Shown: positions 27,645 through 35,450, numbered from the stretch's first letter. The stretch: 64,000 bases of DNA from Tolypothrix bouteillei VB521301 (GCF_000760695.4 NZ_JHEG04000001.1:3010452-3074451); one strand, 5' to 3'. Numbers and translations: made by a program. The notes: a model not told the origin generated them from the letters alone.

Positions 27645-28865
27645 ATGTACGACCATCGAGTTCTTGCTAAAAATATGGATTTATTTCACTTTGAAGAACA
27701 CAGTCCGGGTATGGTCTTCTGGCATCCCATGGGTTTGAGGCTCTTCAGGGTTATCGAAGACTATATGCGGCGAGTTTATCAGTCTCACGGGTTTGAGGAA
27801 GTGCGCTCGCCTCTCGCATTGAGCCGTTCGCTGTGGGAACAATCCGGTCACTGGGAAAAATTTGGCAACAATATGTTTTTTGTAGGCAGTATGAGCCACG
27901 ATAAGCACTCCAAGATTGACAATCCAGAATTAGAAGCTGTGAATTATGCTTTAAAACCAATGTCTTGTCCGGCTCACATTGCTATTTATAAGTCACGCAA
28001 GCGGAGTTATCGAGAAATTCCCATGCGGCTTATGGAGTTTGGTATTGTTCATCGCAATGAACCTTCTGGTTCTTTATCGGGTTGCATGCGTTTGCGTCAG
28101 TTTGTACAGGATGACGCTCATATTTTCTGTCAAGAAAGGGATTTGAGGAACGAGATTAATAGCTTTCTCAAGATGGTCAGTGAAGTTTATTCAGCATTTG
28201 GTTACAAAAATTTTGCTATCCGGATTTCTACGAGACCAGAACAGCGCTTGGGCTCTGACACGCTTTGGGACAAAGCGGAGGCTGCTTTGATAGGAGCGTG
28301 TCAAGCTTTAGGGTATGCCTACGAGATGTTACCGGGAGAAGGAGCTTTTTACGGTCCCAAAATTGAAGTGAGTTTGGAAGACCATCTTGGAAGATCTTGG
28401 CAGTGCGGTACAATTCAAGTTGACTTTAACCTTCCTCAAATTTTTGAGCTTTCTTTTGTCAATAAAGATGGGCAGCTCGAACAACCGGTCATGTTACACC
28501 AAGCGGTTTTAGGTTCTCTTGAACGCTGGATTGGAATTTTGTTGGAAAATCAAGAAGGTGCATTGCCTCTTTGGTTAGCCCCAGTTCAAATTGCTGTTGC
28601 TTCAATTTCTGAAAAATCTGCAGACTGGGCAGAATCCATTGCTGCAGAGATCGAGTCAATGGGAATTAGGACGGAACTTTATGTTGGCGAGCGCACGATT
28701 TCTAAAAAAATTCGAGAACTCTCAGCAAAAAAAGTTCCTCTAATTGCGGTAGTTGGCGAACAAGAAAAAGTCAATGGTACGGTTAATCTTCGCCACCTGG
28801 GTATTGCAGGACCCGAAGAAATTGAATTTGCCAAGCTTAAGGAGGAGCTGAGGTCTTTTGCTTAA
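27645..28865 (+). CDS. thrS: Core-only threonyl-tRNA synthetase (second, editing-less type)
   Basis: 406 residues from the ATG at 27645, with AGGAG nine bases upstream. It starts directly in the class II catalytic domain (motif 1 region SPGMVFWHPMG) and lacks the TGS and editing domains of standard ThrRS (~600-640 residues). Motif 2 RNEPSGSLSGCMRLRQF, motif 3 LGSLERWIG and the three zinc ligands (Cys of PMSCPAH, His of DDAHIF, His of MLHQA) are present. The anticodon-binding domain closes the protein (about 305-400). Some cyanobacteria carry two ThrRS, one with weak proofreading that is induced by stress; this gene is a candidate for such a second enzyme. Controlled by the attenuators upstream. 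Confidence 0.9.
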   Translation: MYDHRVLAKNMDLFHFEEHSPGMVFWHPMGLRLFRVIEDYMRRVYQSHGFEEVRSPLALSRSLWEQSGHWEKFGNNMFFVGSMSHDKHSKIDNPELEAVNYALKPMSCPAHIAIYKSRKRSYREIPMRLMEFGIVHRNEPSGSLSGCMRLRQFVQDDAHIFCQERDLRNEINSFLKMVSEVYSAFGYKNFAIRISTRPEQRLGSDTLWDKAEAALIGACQALGYAYEMLPGEGAFYGPKIEVSLEDHLGRSWQCGTIQVDFNLPQIFELSFVNKDGQLEQPVMLHQAVLGSLERWIGILLENQEGALPLWLAPVQIAVASISEKSADWAESIAAEIESMGIRTELYVGERTISKKIRELSAKKVPLIAVVGEQEKVNGTVNLRHLGIAGPEEIEFAKLKEELRSFA

Positions 28866-28937
28866 ACTTGCCATGGCATCGATCTGCTTAACAAGTTAAC
28901 TTTAATATGCCGACTTATTTAGTTAAAGGAGAAGATA

Positions 28938-29375
28938 ATGGGACTGAGTGATGGTCTCGCAGATCCAAATAAAAAGAATATGGTTGTCTCAGACTGCCTA
29001 AAGTTGATGGACACGCAAGTTGCGTCAACCGGGGGAGTTTCTGGTATTGCCTTAAAAGCAGGCTACACTGCCATTAGGAAGATCGCGCCCAATTATTGCG
29101 CTGAAGCTGTGGAGCGTCTTCTGCCAGAATTTTTCTCGGCACTCGATCCTATTTGGAGTGAAGGCGTACAGACAGGCGATCCCGCCAAACACCTCATCCA
29201 AAACCAATCTCGTACAGCAGATGCATTGTTAAGTGTCACCGATGCTAGGAGTGAGAAAACCAAAAATACAACTGTACGGAGTGTGTACAACAAACTCCGC
29301 AACTCCGCTAAGAAGAACGTAGAGGAAGCAATACCGGACTTAGCACAGATAATTGATAACTATACTAAGAGCTGA
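28938..29375 (+). CDS. DUF6918-like helical protein
   Basis: 145 residues, 72 bp after thrS2 with a strong AAAGGAG, so probably in the same operon. Conserved-looking phrases: ADPNKKNMVVSDCLKLMDTQVASTGGVSGIALKAGY, DALLSVTDARSEKTKNTTVRSVYNKLRNSAKKNVEEAIPDLAQII. This matches, from memory, a small helical family common in actinobacteria (DUF6918; the number should be checked). Function unknown. If co-transcribed it would share threonine-dependent control. Confidence 0.75.
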   Translation: MGLSDGLADPNKKNMVVSDCLKLMDTQVASTGGVSGIALKAGYTAIRKIAPNYCAEAVERLLPEFFSALDPIWSEGVQTGDPAKHLIQNQSRTADALLSVTDARSEKTKNTTVRSVYNKLRNSAKKNVEEAIPDLAQIIDNYTKS

Positions 29376-29414
29376 TTGCATACAAATCTAACTGGGTCAT
29401 CTTAAGAATCTCTC

Positions 29415-29442
29415 TAGAGGCGTCTTCTTGGGAGCGCCTCTA
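29415..29442 (+). terminator. Possible terminator after the thrS2 operon
   Basis: Stem TAGAGGCG (29415-29422) / CGCCTCTA (29435-29442), 12-nt loop, followed only by ATACCTCTTA rather than a T run, so a weak terminator or an RNA-stabilising hairpin. Confidence 0.45.
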
Positions 29443-29586
29443 TACCTCTTACTAGGATTGAGATAAAAATATATCTACCTCAAGAATGTTTTTTTCACTT
29501 TGATGGACTTTTAACGATAAGAATTTATGTTAAGCTACTAGACTAAACTCTACATAAACTTTATGTATGTCTCTGAGAAGTACACA

Positions 29587-29602
29587 AAACGAAGTAATTC
29601 GT
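29587..29602 (+). repeat. 16-bp direct repeat, copy 1
   Basis: AAAACGAAGTAATTCG directly upstream of the group II intron 5' end. An identical copy lies at 32098-32113, just past the intron 3' end, and its first 12 bases occur inverted at 33684-33695. Confidence 0.9.
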
Positions 29603-29605
29603 AGT

Positions 29606-32096
29606 GTGCGATTCGTTCACTCGAAATGAGTAATAAATTATTCAGGGATGAGTGGCAGGGAATAAGAACCGAGTAATCGGAACAGAACCTTTGACAACTA
29701 GATGACCATGAGGGTGACTCCGAGGAAATCCTAGAGTACATAAGAGAAGTCCCTCCCCGTAGGTGCAACGGTGACAGCATCACCCCTAGGGTAGCGACTA
29801 GCCATCAATCCCTAAAGCGGGGTGAGAAGGAGGTAAAACTGGTAGCCTAAACTGGTTCCCTTCGAGCATAAACCTACGAGCAGCGCAAGCGAAGATGCGT
29901 AACCGTCGTTATTACTAACCAGCGAAATAAGGCTGAACGCGCTGGAGCCAAAAAAAAAAGGCAACGGATAAGGGACTGGCATTTACTACGATGACCAGCA
30001 AGCACTCCCAATAAACCCGGCGGATAAGCATCGCTCTAAAGGTTTCAAACAATGGTTATCTGGAACGAAGTAACTTAATGTCCACTCTCAGGAGGTCGAT
30101 ACTGAGTAGGTGCTAACCGTATGTGGCGTTAAGAGAGATTGAGTCAAAAGCGAATGCCTTGTGTAATAACGAGGATATGCTGACAGACTTACGGTGATTT
30201 GGAATGTAGAGTCACAGTAGCAATAAATATGTCTAAAACACGAAGAGTCACAACGGAATCAAATGAGGAAGCGATCCAACCCTTGAAGGAATTGCGAAAT
30301 CATGAAACTGTGAATGATAAATCGATGGTGGAATGGAGGCACACTGACTGGCGTAAGCTAGAAAAACGTGTCTACAAGTTGCAAAAAAGAATCTACAAAG
30401 CCTCACAGCGTGGTAATGTCAAAGCAACTCGCAAACTCCAAAAGACGCTGATGAAGTCCTGGAGTGCAAAGTGTCTTGCGGTTAGACGGGTTACACAAGA
30501 CAACCAAGGTAAGAAGACGGCGGGTGTGGACGGTGTGAAATCACTAACTCCAAAGCAACGTCTCACCTTAGTTGCCAAATTAAAATTAGGCTCAAAGGTA
30601 TCGTCTACCAGACGTGTATGGATTCCAAAGCCTGGGAAAGATGAAAAAAGACCTTTGGGTATCCCGACAATGTATGACCGCGCATTGCAAGCTCTCGTAA
30701 AAATGGCACTTGAGCCAGAATGGGAAGCTAAGTTTGAACCTAACTCATATGGGTTTAGACCAGGACGCTCATGTCACGATGCTATCGAAGCTATTTTTAA
30801 TAGTATCAAAACAAAACCAAAATTTGTTCTGGATGCTGACATATCAAAGTGCTTCGATAAAATCGACCACACGGCACTGCTAAGAAAATTAAATACATTC
30901 CCCACCATTCGCCGTCAAATACGTGCTTGGTTAAAAGCGGGAGTGATGGATAATCAGCAGTTCCAAGAGACATCTGAGGGTACTCCCCAAGGCGGAGTCA
31001 TTTCGCCGCTTTTAGCAAACATTGCCCTCCACGGTATGGAAGAACGAATTAAACAATACGCTGAAACATTACCTGGTACAAAACGGGTCAATCGATTTAG
31101 TATATCGTTAACTCGTTACGCCGATGATTTCGTAATTTTACACGAAAATCTAGCCGTTGTTCAAAGATGTCAAACAATTATATCTGAGTGGTTAAAAGAC
31201 ATGGGTTTGGAATTGAAGCCATCAAAAACACGCCTAACTCATACTTTAAATAGGTATGAAAATGAAGAACCGGGGTTTAACTTCCTTGGTTTTAATATTA
31301 GGCAGTTTCGAGTGAGTAAATACCACTCAAAACAAGGTTTCAAAACAATCATCACCCCAAGCAAAGAAAAGCAGAGGATACACTACGAACGAATAGCTAG
31401 TGTCATCAATGACCACATCCCAGCTCCACAAGAGGCAATTATCAACCGATTAAATCCAATAATCAGGGGATGGTCTAACTACTATTCAACGGTAGTAAGT
31501 AAAGAAACTTACTCCACATTAGACAATCTTATGTATTCTAAGCTAAAAACTTGGGCAAAACGCCGTCACCCAAATAAATCAGGAGAATGGGTAACCAAGA
31601 AATACTGGCGCACCATTGGCGGTGATAATTGGGTCTTCGCCACTCCAAACAAAGGGGAAAAAAATTCGATGCGATTACTAAAACACGCAGAAATACCCAT
31701 TGTTCGGCACGTAAAAGTGAAAGGCGATGCCAGTCCATACGATGGCAACCTAATTTATTGGAGTTCAAGAATGGGCGCACACCCTGAAGTGCCAAAAAGA
31801 GTAACAAAACTCTTAAAGCAACAAAAAGGAAAATGTGCTCACTGCGAATTGTACTTCCGAGAGGAAGATGTACTGGAAATTGACCACAAAATACCTCCAA
31901 CTCAAGGAGGTAAAGACGAATATAAAAATCTCCAGTTATTACATAGACACTGCCACGACATAAAAACAGCCAATGACAAATTGGCTGGAGGTATGCACTT
32001 GGACAAGCACCAAATTACCGAGGAGCCGGATGAATTGAAAAATTCACGTCCGGTTTTGAAGACGAGTCGCTCTGGTGACGGAGCGGCTTAGTTTAC
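29606..32096 (+). mobile_element. Group II intron with RT/maturase
   Basis: 5' end GTGCG at 29606, then the conserved domain I-III sequence typical of cyanobacterial introns (CGAAATGAG, GAGTGGCAGGGAATAAGAACCG, and CGCGCTGGAGCC before the coding part). Domain V begins GAGCCGGATGAATTG at about 32021 and closes with CACGTCCGGTTTTG; domain VI follows (GTCGCTC ... GAGCGGC). The 3' end is placed at GTTTAC, 32096. Length about 2.49 kb. Boundaries are by eye, a few bases uncertain. It sits between the DUF6918-like gene and the IscB unit, same strand as both, apparently in no coding exon. Confidence 0.88.
30229..32091 (+). CDS. ltrA: Group II intron reverse transcriptase/maturase/HNH endonuclease
   Basis: 620 residues from the ATG at 30229 (the frame opens at a TTG ten codons earlier). 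RT0-RT7 fingers/palm, with YADD at about residues 297-300; GIPTMYDRALQALVKMALEPEWEAKFEPNSYGFRPGRSCHDA and EGTPQGGVISPLLANIALHGME are diagnostic. The maturase/thumb part contains NPIIRGWSNYY. C-terminal HNH nuclease from about 535: CAHCELYF ... IDHKIPPTQGG ... LLHRHCHDIK. All catalytic residues are present, so it looks active. Its last ~25 codons translate domain V and VI: the stop lies inside the intron 3' end. Confidence 0.93.
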   Translation: MSKTRRVTTESNEEAIQPLKELRNHETVNDKSMVEWRHTDWRKLEKRVYKLQKRIYKASQRGNVKATRKLQKTLMKSWSAKCLAVRRVTQDNQGKKTAGVDGVKSLTPKQRLTLVAKLKLGSKVSSTRRVWIPKPGKDEKRPLGIPTMYDRALQALVKMALEPEWEAKFEPNSYGFRPGRSCHDAIEAIFNSIKTKPKFVLDADISKCFDKIDHTALLRKLNTFPTIRRQIRAWLKAGVMDNQQFQETSEGTPQGGVISPLLANIALHGMEERIKQYAETLPGTKRVNRFSISLTRYADDFVILHENLAVVQRCQTIISEWLKDMGLELKPSKTRLTHTLNRYENEEPGFNFLGFNIRQFRVSKYHSKQGFKTIITPSKEKQRIHYERIASVINDHIPAPQEAIINRLNPIIRGWSNYYSTVVSKETYSTLDNLMYSKLKTWAKRRHPNKSGEWVTKKYWRTIGGDNWVFATPNKGEKNSMRLLKHAEIPIVRHVKVKGDASPYDGNLIYWSSRMGAHPEVPKRVTKLLKQQKGKCAHCELYFREEDVLEIDHKIPPTQGGKDEYKNLQLLHRHCHDIKTANDKLAGGMHLDKHQITEEPDELKNSRPVLKTSRSGDGAA

Positions 32097-32113
32097 TAAA
32101 ACGAAGTAATTCG
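32096..32113 (+). repeat. 16-bp direct repeat copy 2 / left inverted repeat of the IscB unit
   Basis: AAAACGAAGTAATTCG at 32098-32113 repeats 29587-29602. CTAAAACGAAGTAA at 32096-32109 is the exact inverted match of 33684-33697 at the end of iscB. Confidence 0.88.
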
Positions 32114-32330
32114 GTTAACTGACTTCACCATGACTCAGCGTAGAACTGTTTATTCTACGTTACTCGCAAGAGTTTAAGTCCGCTTTTAAATGATGACTTA
32201 ATGAGATTAGCCAGTCTCAAGCGTCGAGGGAGGAACATGGCTGCTTTGTGCTAGTGCAACACCGAACCTTTTGGTTGAAGTTTAAAAGCAGTGTCGAGGC
32301 ACACCATACCCCAATCGGGAGATTCATCAA
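32110..32330 (+). ncRNA. Predicted omega-RNA of IscB
   Basis: The ~220 bases immediately 5' of iscB, on the same strand, have no protein frame but clear RNA-like pairing: CTGCTTT (32241-32247) with AAAGCAG (32285-32291), the hairpin AACC-TTTT-GGTT (32265-32276), and GTGT...ACAC (32291-32304). IscB omega-RNAs are encoded directly upstream of the gene, about 200 nt of scaffold with the guide at the 5' end. With that length the guide would fall at or near the 16-bp repeat (32098-32120). Inferred from position and pairing, not from a covariance model. Confidence 0.7.
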
Positions 32331-33710
32331 ATGATGATGACTAATTCTGTATTTGTTTTAAGTAAGAATGGCTTAATACTAAAACCAACAACACCAGCAA
32401 GAGCCAGGATTTTACAATCTATTGGCAAAGGGAAAAAGCTGAAATTATTCCCATTTACTTTAATTCTAGATAAGGATGTTGATGAAAATATAGAGCCATA
32501 TTTAGAACTAAGAATTGACCCCGGTTCAAAATTTACGGGCATTTCCTTAGTAGATTTAAATAAGAATGAAGTCATCTGGGCAATGGAATTAGAACACCGG
32601 GGCGCTCGGATTAAAATGGAATTAATTAAACGTGCAGCTACAAGACGTTCTAGAAGATCCAGAAGACTGCGCTATCGCCAAAAGAGATTTGACCGCAAAA
32701 AGCCAGATGGATGGTTAGCACCAAGTTTACGGCATAGATTGTTAACTACCCAGACTTGGATCAAACGGTTGCTGAGATTAGCTCCGATTAAATCAATTGC
32801 AATTGAATCGGTGAAATTCGATTTCCAAAAAATGGAGACACCAGATATAGAGGGGATTGAATATCAGCAAGGTACTTTGTTCGGCTACACCTTACGCGAA
32901 GCACTTCTAGAACATTGGGGTAGAGAATGTGTATATTGCGGTAAGACAGACGTTCCCTTACAAATAGAACACATTCATGCACGAACTAAAGGAGGTAGTG
33001 ACCGATTCTCAAACCTGACTTTATCATGTGAAAAATGCAATCAGAAAAAGGGAAATAAGCCAGTAGAACAATTTCTCAAGGGGAAACCAGAAATTCTCCA
33101 AAAAATTAAAGCACACCAAAAAAAGTCTTTAAGTGATGCATCTGCTGTCAACTCTACCCGAAAAGCTATATTTGAGATGGCACAGCAATTCGGATTAAGA
33201 GTAATTAGTGGTGATGGTGCATCTACTAAAATGATTCGGATTAAAAGCGAATTGCCCAAACAGCATTGGATTGATAGTGCTTGTGTCGGAACCGACCAAA
33301 TTGTTAAATTACGAATATACCAATCATTGCGCGTTACTTGTACTGGTCATGGCACAAGACAAGTACAAAGAGTGAATGCCAGTGGTTTTCCCGCCATAGC
33401 CAGCATCAAAAAGAATCCCATTACTGGTAAAAAAGAAGTCAATTTAGTCAGTAAAAATGAGAAATATACTCACGCTAGAGCTGGTGATTATGTGATTTGT
33501 AATTTGCTCAAAGATCGCAAACACATTAAGGCGGGAATTTATCGTGCTAGAGTCAAAACGCCAACGCCTAAAGGAGTAGAAGTCCTAATTAACGGGTATC
33601 GTATTGCAATCGATCGACAATACGTTCAGCTTATTCATTGTGCCGATGGCTATGAATGCAGTTTTGCTACGATTGACCAAAATTTACTTCGTTTTAGCGC
33701 GATTAGATAA
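32331..33710 (+). CDS. iscB: IscB RNA-guided nuclease
   Basis: 459 residues; three ATGs in a row at the start. N-terminal PLMP-type domain (VFVLSKNGLILKPTTPARAR, residues 7-26); RuvC-I with Asp63 in LRIDPGSKFTG; Arg-rich bridge helix (about 100-121); RuvC-II with Glu159 in IAIES; HNH domain 200-241 (Cys200/Cys203 and Cys233/Cys236 zinc pairs, IEHIHAR catalytic segment); RuvC-III with His312 and Asp315 in HWIDSACVG. All key residues are intact. This is the IS200/605-associated ancestor of Cas9. No TnpA transposase is nearby. The C-terminus runs about 16 residues past the usual GYxY-like end and stops one base before the next gene. Confidence 0.93.
   Translation: MMMTNSVFVLSKNGLILKPTTPARARILQSIGKGKKLKLFPFTLILDKDVDENIEPYLELRIDPGSKFTGISLVDLNKNEVIWAMELEHRGARIKMELIKRAATRRSRRSRRLRYRQKRFDRKKPDGWLAPSLRHRLLTTQTWIKRLLRLAPIKSIAIESVKFDFQKMETPDIEGIEYQQGTLFGYTLREALLEHWGRECVYCGKTDVPLQIEHIHARTKGGSDRFSNLTLSCEKCNQKKGNKPVEQFLKGKPEILQKIKAHQKKSLSDASAVNSTRKAIFEMAQQFGLRVISGDGASTKMIRIKSELPKQHWIDSACVGTDQIVKLRIYQSLRVTCTGHGTRQVQRVNASGFPAIASIKKNPITGKKEVNLVSKNEKYTHARAGDYVICNLLKDRKHIKAGIYRARVKTPTPKGVEVLINGYRIAIDRQYVQLIHCADGYECSFATIDQNLLRFSAIR
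33684..33697 (-). repeat. Right inverted repeat of the IscB unit
   Basis: TTACTTCGTTTTAG, the exact reverse complement of 32096-32109. It lies inside the last codons of iscB. IS200/605 elements normally lack terminal inverted repeats, so this pairing is unexpected. Confidence 0.85.
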
Positions 33711-33711
33711 C

Positions 33712-34149
33712 ATGACCAAATTTACAATTTTAGTGGCGGAAGACGATCCTAATGACGCCTTCTTTATTCAAAGGGCTTTTCAAAAGACTCAACTGGTTCA
33801 CACCCTTAAAGTTCTAGAAGATGGAGATGCGGTTATAAATTATCTATGTGGCATTGATGAATACGCTGACCGGGAACTCTATCCTTTGCCAACACTCATA
33901 CTCTTAGATATCAAACTACCACGCCGTTCGGGTCTTGAGGTTCTCGAATGGATACGCCGCCAACCTCACTTGAAACGCTTGCTCGTCATTATGCTGACTT
34001 CTTCAGACCAAGACAGAGATATCAACCTAGCCTATGAACTAGGTGCTAACTCATATTTAACAAAACCAATAGGGATTGATAACCTACAGGAAATGGTTAA
34101 CAGTATTAACAAATACTGGTTACTTCTTAATAAACAACCAGAAATTTAA
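33712..34149 (+). CDS. CheY-like response regulator (Rcp1 type)
   Basis: 145 residues from the ATG at 33712 (a longer frame reads back through iscB and is spurious). Single receiver domain: acidic pair in LVAEDDPND, phospho-acceptor Asp in LILLDIKLPRRSG, Thr/Ser in IMLTSSDQ, Lys in YLTKPIG. The ED.PND and long alpha4 region match the cyanobacterial phytochrome-associated Rcp family. No histidine kinase is adjacent; its start is one base after the iscB stop, so its own promoter would have to lie within iscB. Confidence 0.92.
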   Translation: MTKFTILVAEDDPNDAFFIQRAFQKTQLVHTLKVLEDGDAVINYLCGIDEYADRELYPLPTLILLDIKLPRRSGLEVLEWIRRQPHLKRLLVIMLTSSDQDRDINLAYELGANSYLTKPIGIDNLQEMVNSINKYWLLLNKQPEI

Positions 34150-34154
34150 AGAAA

Positions 34155-34171
34155 GGAAAGTATATCTTTCC
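34155..34171. terminator. Weak hairpin between convergent genes
   Basis: GGAAAG-TATAT-CTTTCC between the response regulator and ftsW, which converge. Short, followed by CCCC rather than T; a possible terminator only. Confidence 0.3.
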
Positions 34172-34247
34172 CCACGCTCAAACCTCAATGTCCCATTGCC
34201 TTTGTTATACCCAGGAAGAGGTTTCGAGTTCCCCAATTTTCACAATC

Positions 34248-35450
34248 TCAAGTGAGATGATTTCTTTGGAAAAGCCGCCGTCTTCGCCTGTTCTCTGATT
34301 CTTCTCGCAACGGTACTACGTCAGCTTCACTGCTTTCGCGTGCTACGCGAATCAGCAAAGCAGCAGATAGCAAACTAGCAATCATCGAATTTCCACCATA
34401 ACTAAACATGGGTAATGGCAATCCAGTTGTTGGCAAAGCACCAGTGGTAACACCAACATGAAGTAATGATTGTCCTACCATCAAAACAGTTACCCCAATT
34501 GCTACAAGTCGATAGACCGAATGTTTGGTCTTAAGAGCTATAATTAATCCTAAAGTGGCGTATAAAGCGAGCAGTACTAACAGCACCGTACTGCCAACAA
34601 AACCAAATTCTTCAGCAAAAACAGCAAAAATAAAATCGGTGTCTTGAATTGGCAAATAAAACAACTTTTGTTGGGAAAGCCCAAACCCCGCCCCCCATTG
34701 TCTACCAGAACCAACAGCCAGCAAACTTTGTACGAGTTGATAACCATCTCCAGTTGGATCTGCCCATGGATTTAGAAAAGAAAGCACTCGTTTGCGCTGA
34801 TATTCTTTGATACTAATACTCAGTACTGCCAGGGCTACACCTCCAACTGCTGTTCCTCCCAAATACTTATACGGTAATCCTGCAGCAAGGGCAATCAGCC
34901 AAATTGTCATTCCACATAATGCAGTTGTACTTAAGTTAGGCTGTATTAAAATTCCCAAAATAATCAGACAAAAGATACCCAGCCAAACAAAGCGCACTCG
35001 CCAACTTAACCTTTCCCATTGACCAAAAAGTCGCGCACTTTGCAATACTAAAAAGGGTTTAATGAGTTCAGAGGGTTGAATTGGGATCGGTCCTATGGCT
35101 ATCCAGCGAGACGCATCAAATGCCTTTTTTCCCAATCCCGGTATCAAAGTTAGGAAAATCAGCCCCAATAGCAAGATTACAAACCAATGGGATATATTTA
35201 CGATCCTGCGTAAGGGCAGGTTGACTATGATATTGAATATTATTAACGCTACGAACACCCACAGGACTTGACGCTTGAAGTAATACAGCCCATCATTGTG
35301 GCGATCGTCGGCAACGGCATAAGATGCAGAAAACAGCACGATTAATCCCACAAACAGCCATATCAATGTCAACCAACGCAATAAACGTGCCTCAAGTGCC
35401 CAACTGGACACCGAGTCATCGAAGAATGGAATCAGGCGGCGTAAATTCAC
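34248..35450 (-). CDS. ftsW: Septal peptidoglycan glycosyltransferase FtsW (SEDS family)
   Basis: 400 residues, about ten membrane helices. SEDS motifs: SRWIAIGPIPIQPSELIKPFLVL, PNLSTTALCGMTIWLIALAAG, and GLPLPMFSYGGNSMI near the C-terminus. It polymerises lipid II at the division septum with a class B PBP. FtsW rather than RodA is favoured by the GxGFGLSQQKLFYLPIQDTDFIFAVFAEEFGF stretch. The C-terminus is short and basic (RRRRLFQRNHLT). Confidence 0.92.
   Translation of the reverse strand: MNLRRLIPFFDDSVSSWALEARLLRWLTLIWLFVGLIVLFSASYAVADDRHNDGLYYFKRQVLWVFVALIIFNIIVNLPLRRIVNISHWFVILLLGLIFLTLIPGLGKKAFDASRWIAIGPIPIQPSELIKPFLVLQSARLFGQWERLSWRVRFVWLGIFCLIILGILIQPNLSTTALCGMTIWLIALAAGLPYKYLGGTAVGGVALAVLSISIKEYQRKRVLSFLNPWADPTGDGYQLVQSLLAVGSGRQWGAGFGLSQQKLFYLPIQDTDFIFAVFAEEFGFVGSTVLLVLLALYATLGLIIALKTKHSVYRLVAIGVTVLMVGQSLLHVGVTTGALPTTGLPLPMFSYGGNSMIASLLSAALLIRVARESSEADVVPLREESENRRRRRLFQRNHLT

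Noticed and set aside
27420..27645. T-box riboswitch upstream of thrS2
   Set aside because: The ACCACC/GGAGGGACG text briefly resembles a T-box, but the specifier stem-loop and the invariant T-box sequence are absent, and the Thr-codon frame accounts for the pairing.
29587..32113. 16-bp repeat as an ordinary target-site duplication of the intron
   Set aside because: Group II introns retrohome without duplicating the target, and three to four unmatched bases separate the repeats from the intron ends on the left side.
33604..33711. N-terminal extension of the response regulator into iscB
   Set aside because: The receiver domain begins at the ATG 33712; the extra residues are out-of-frame iscB sequence.
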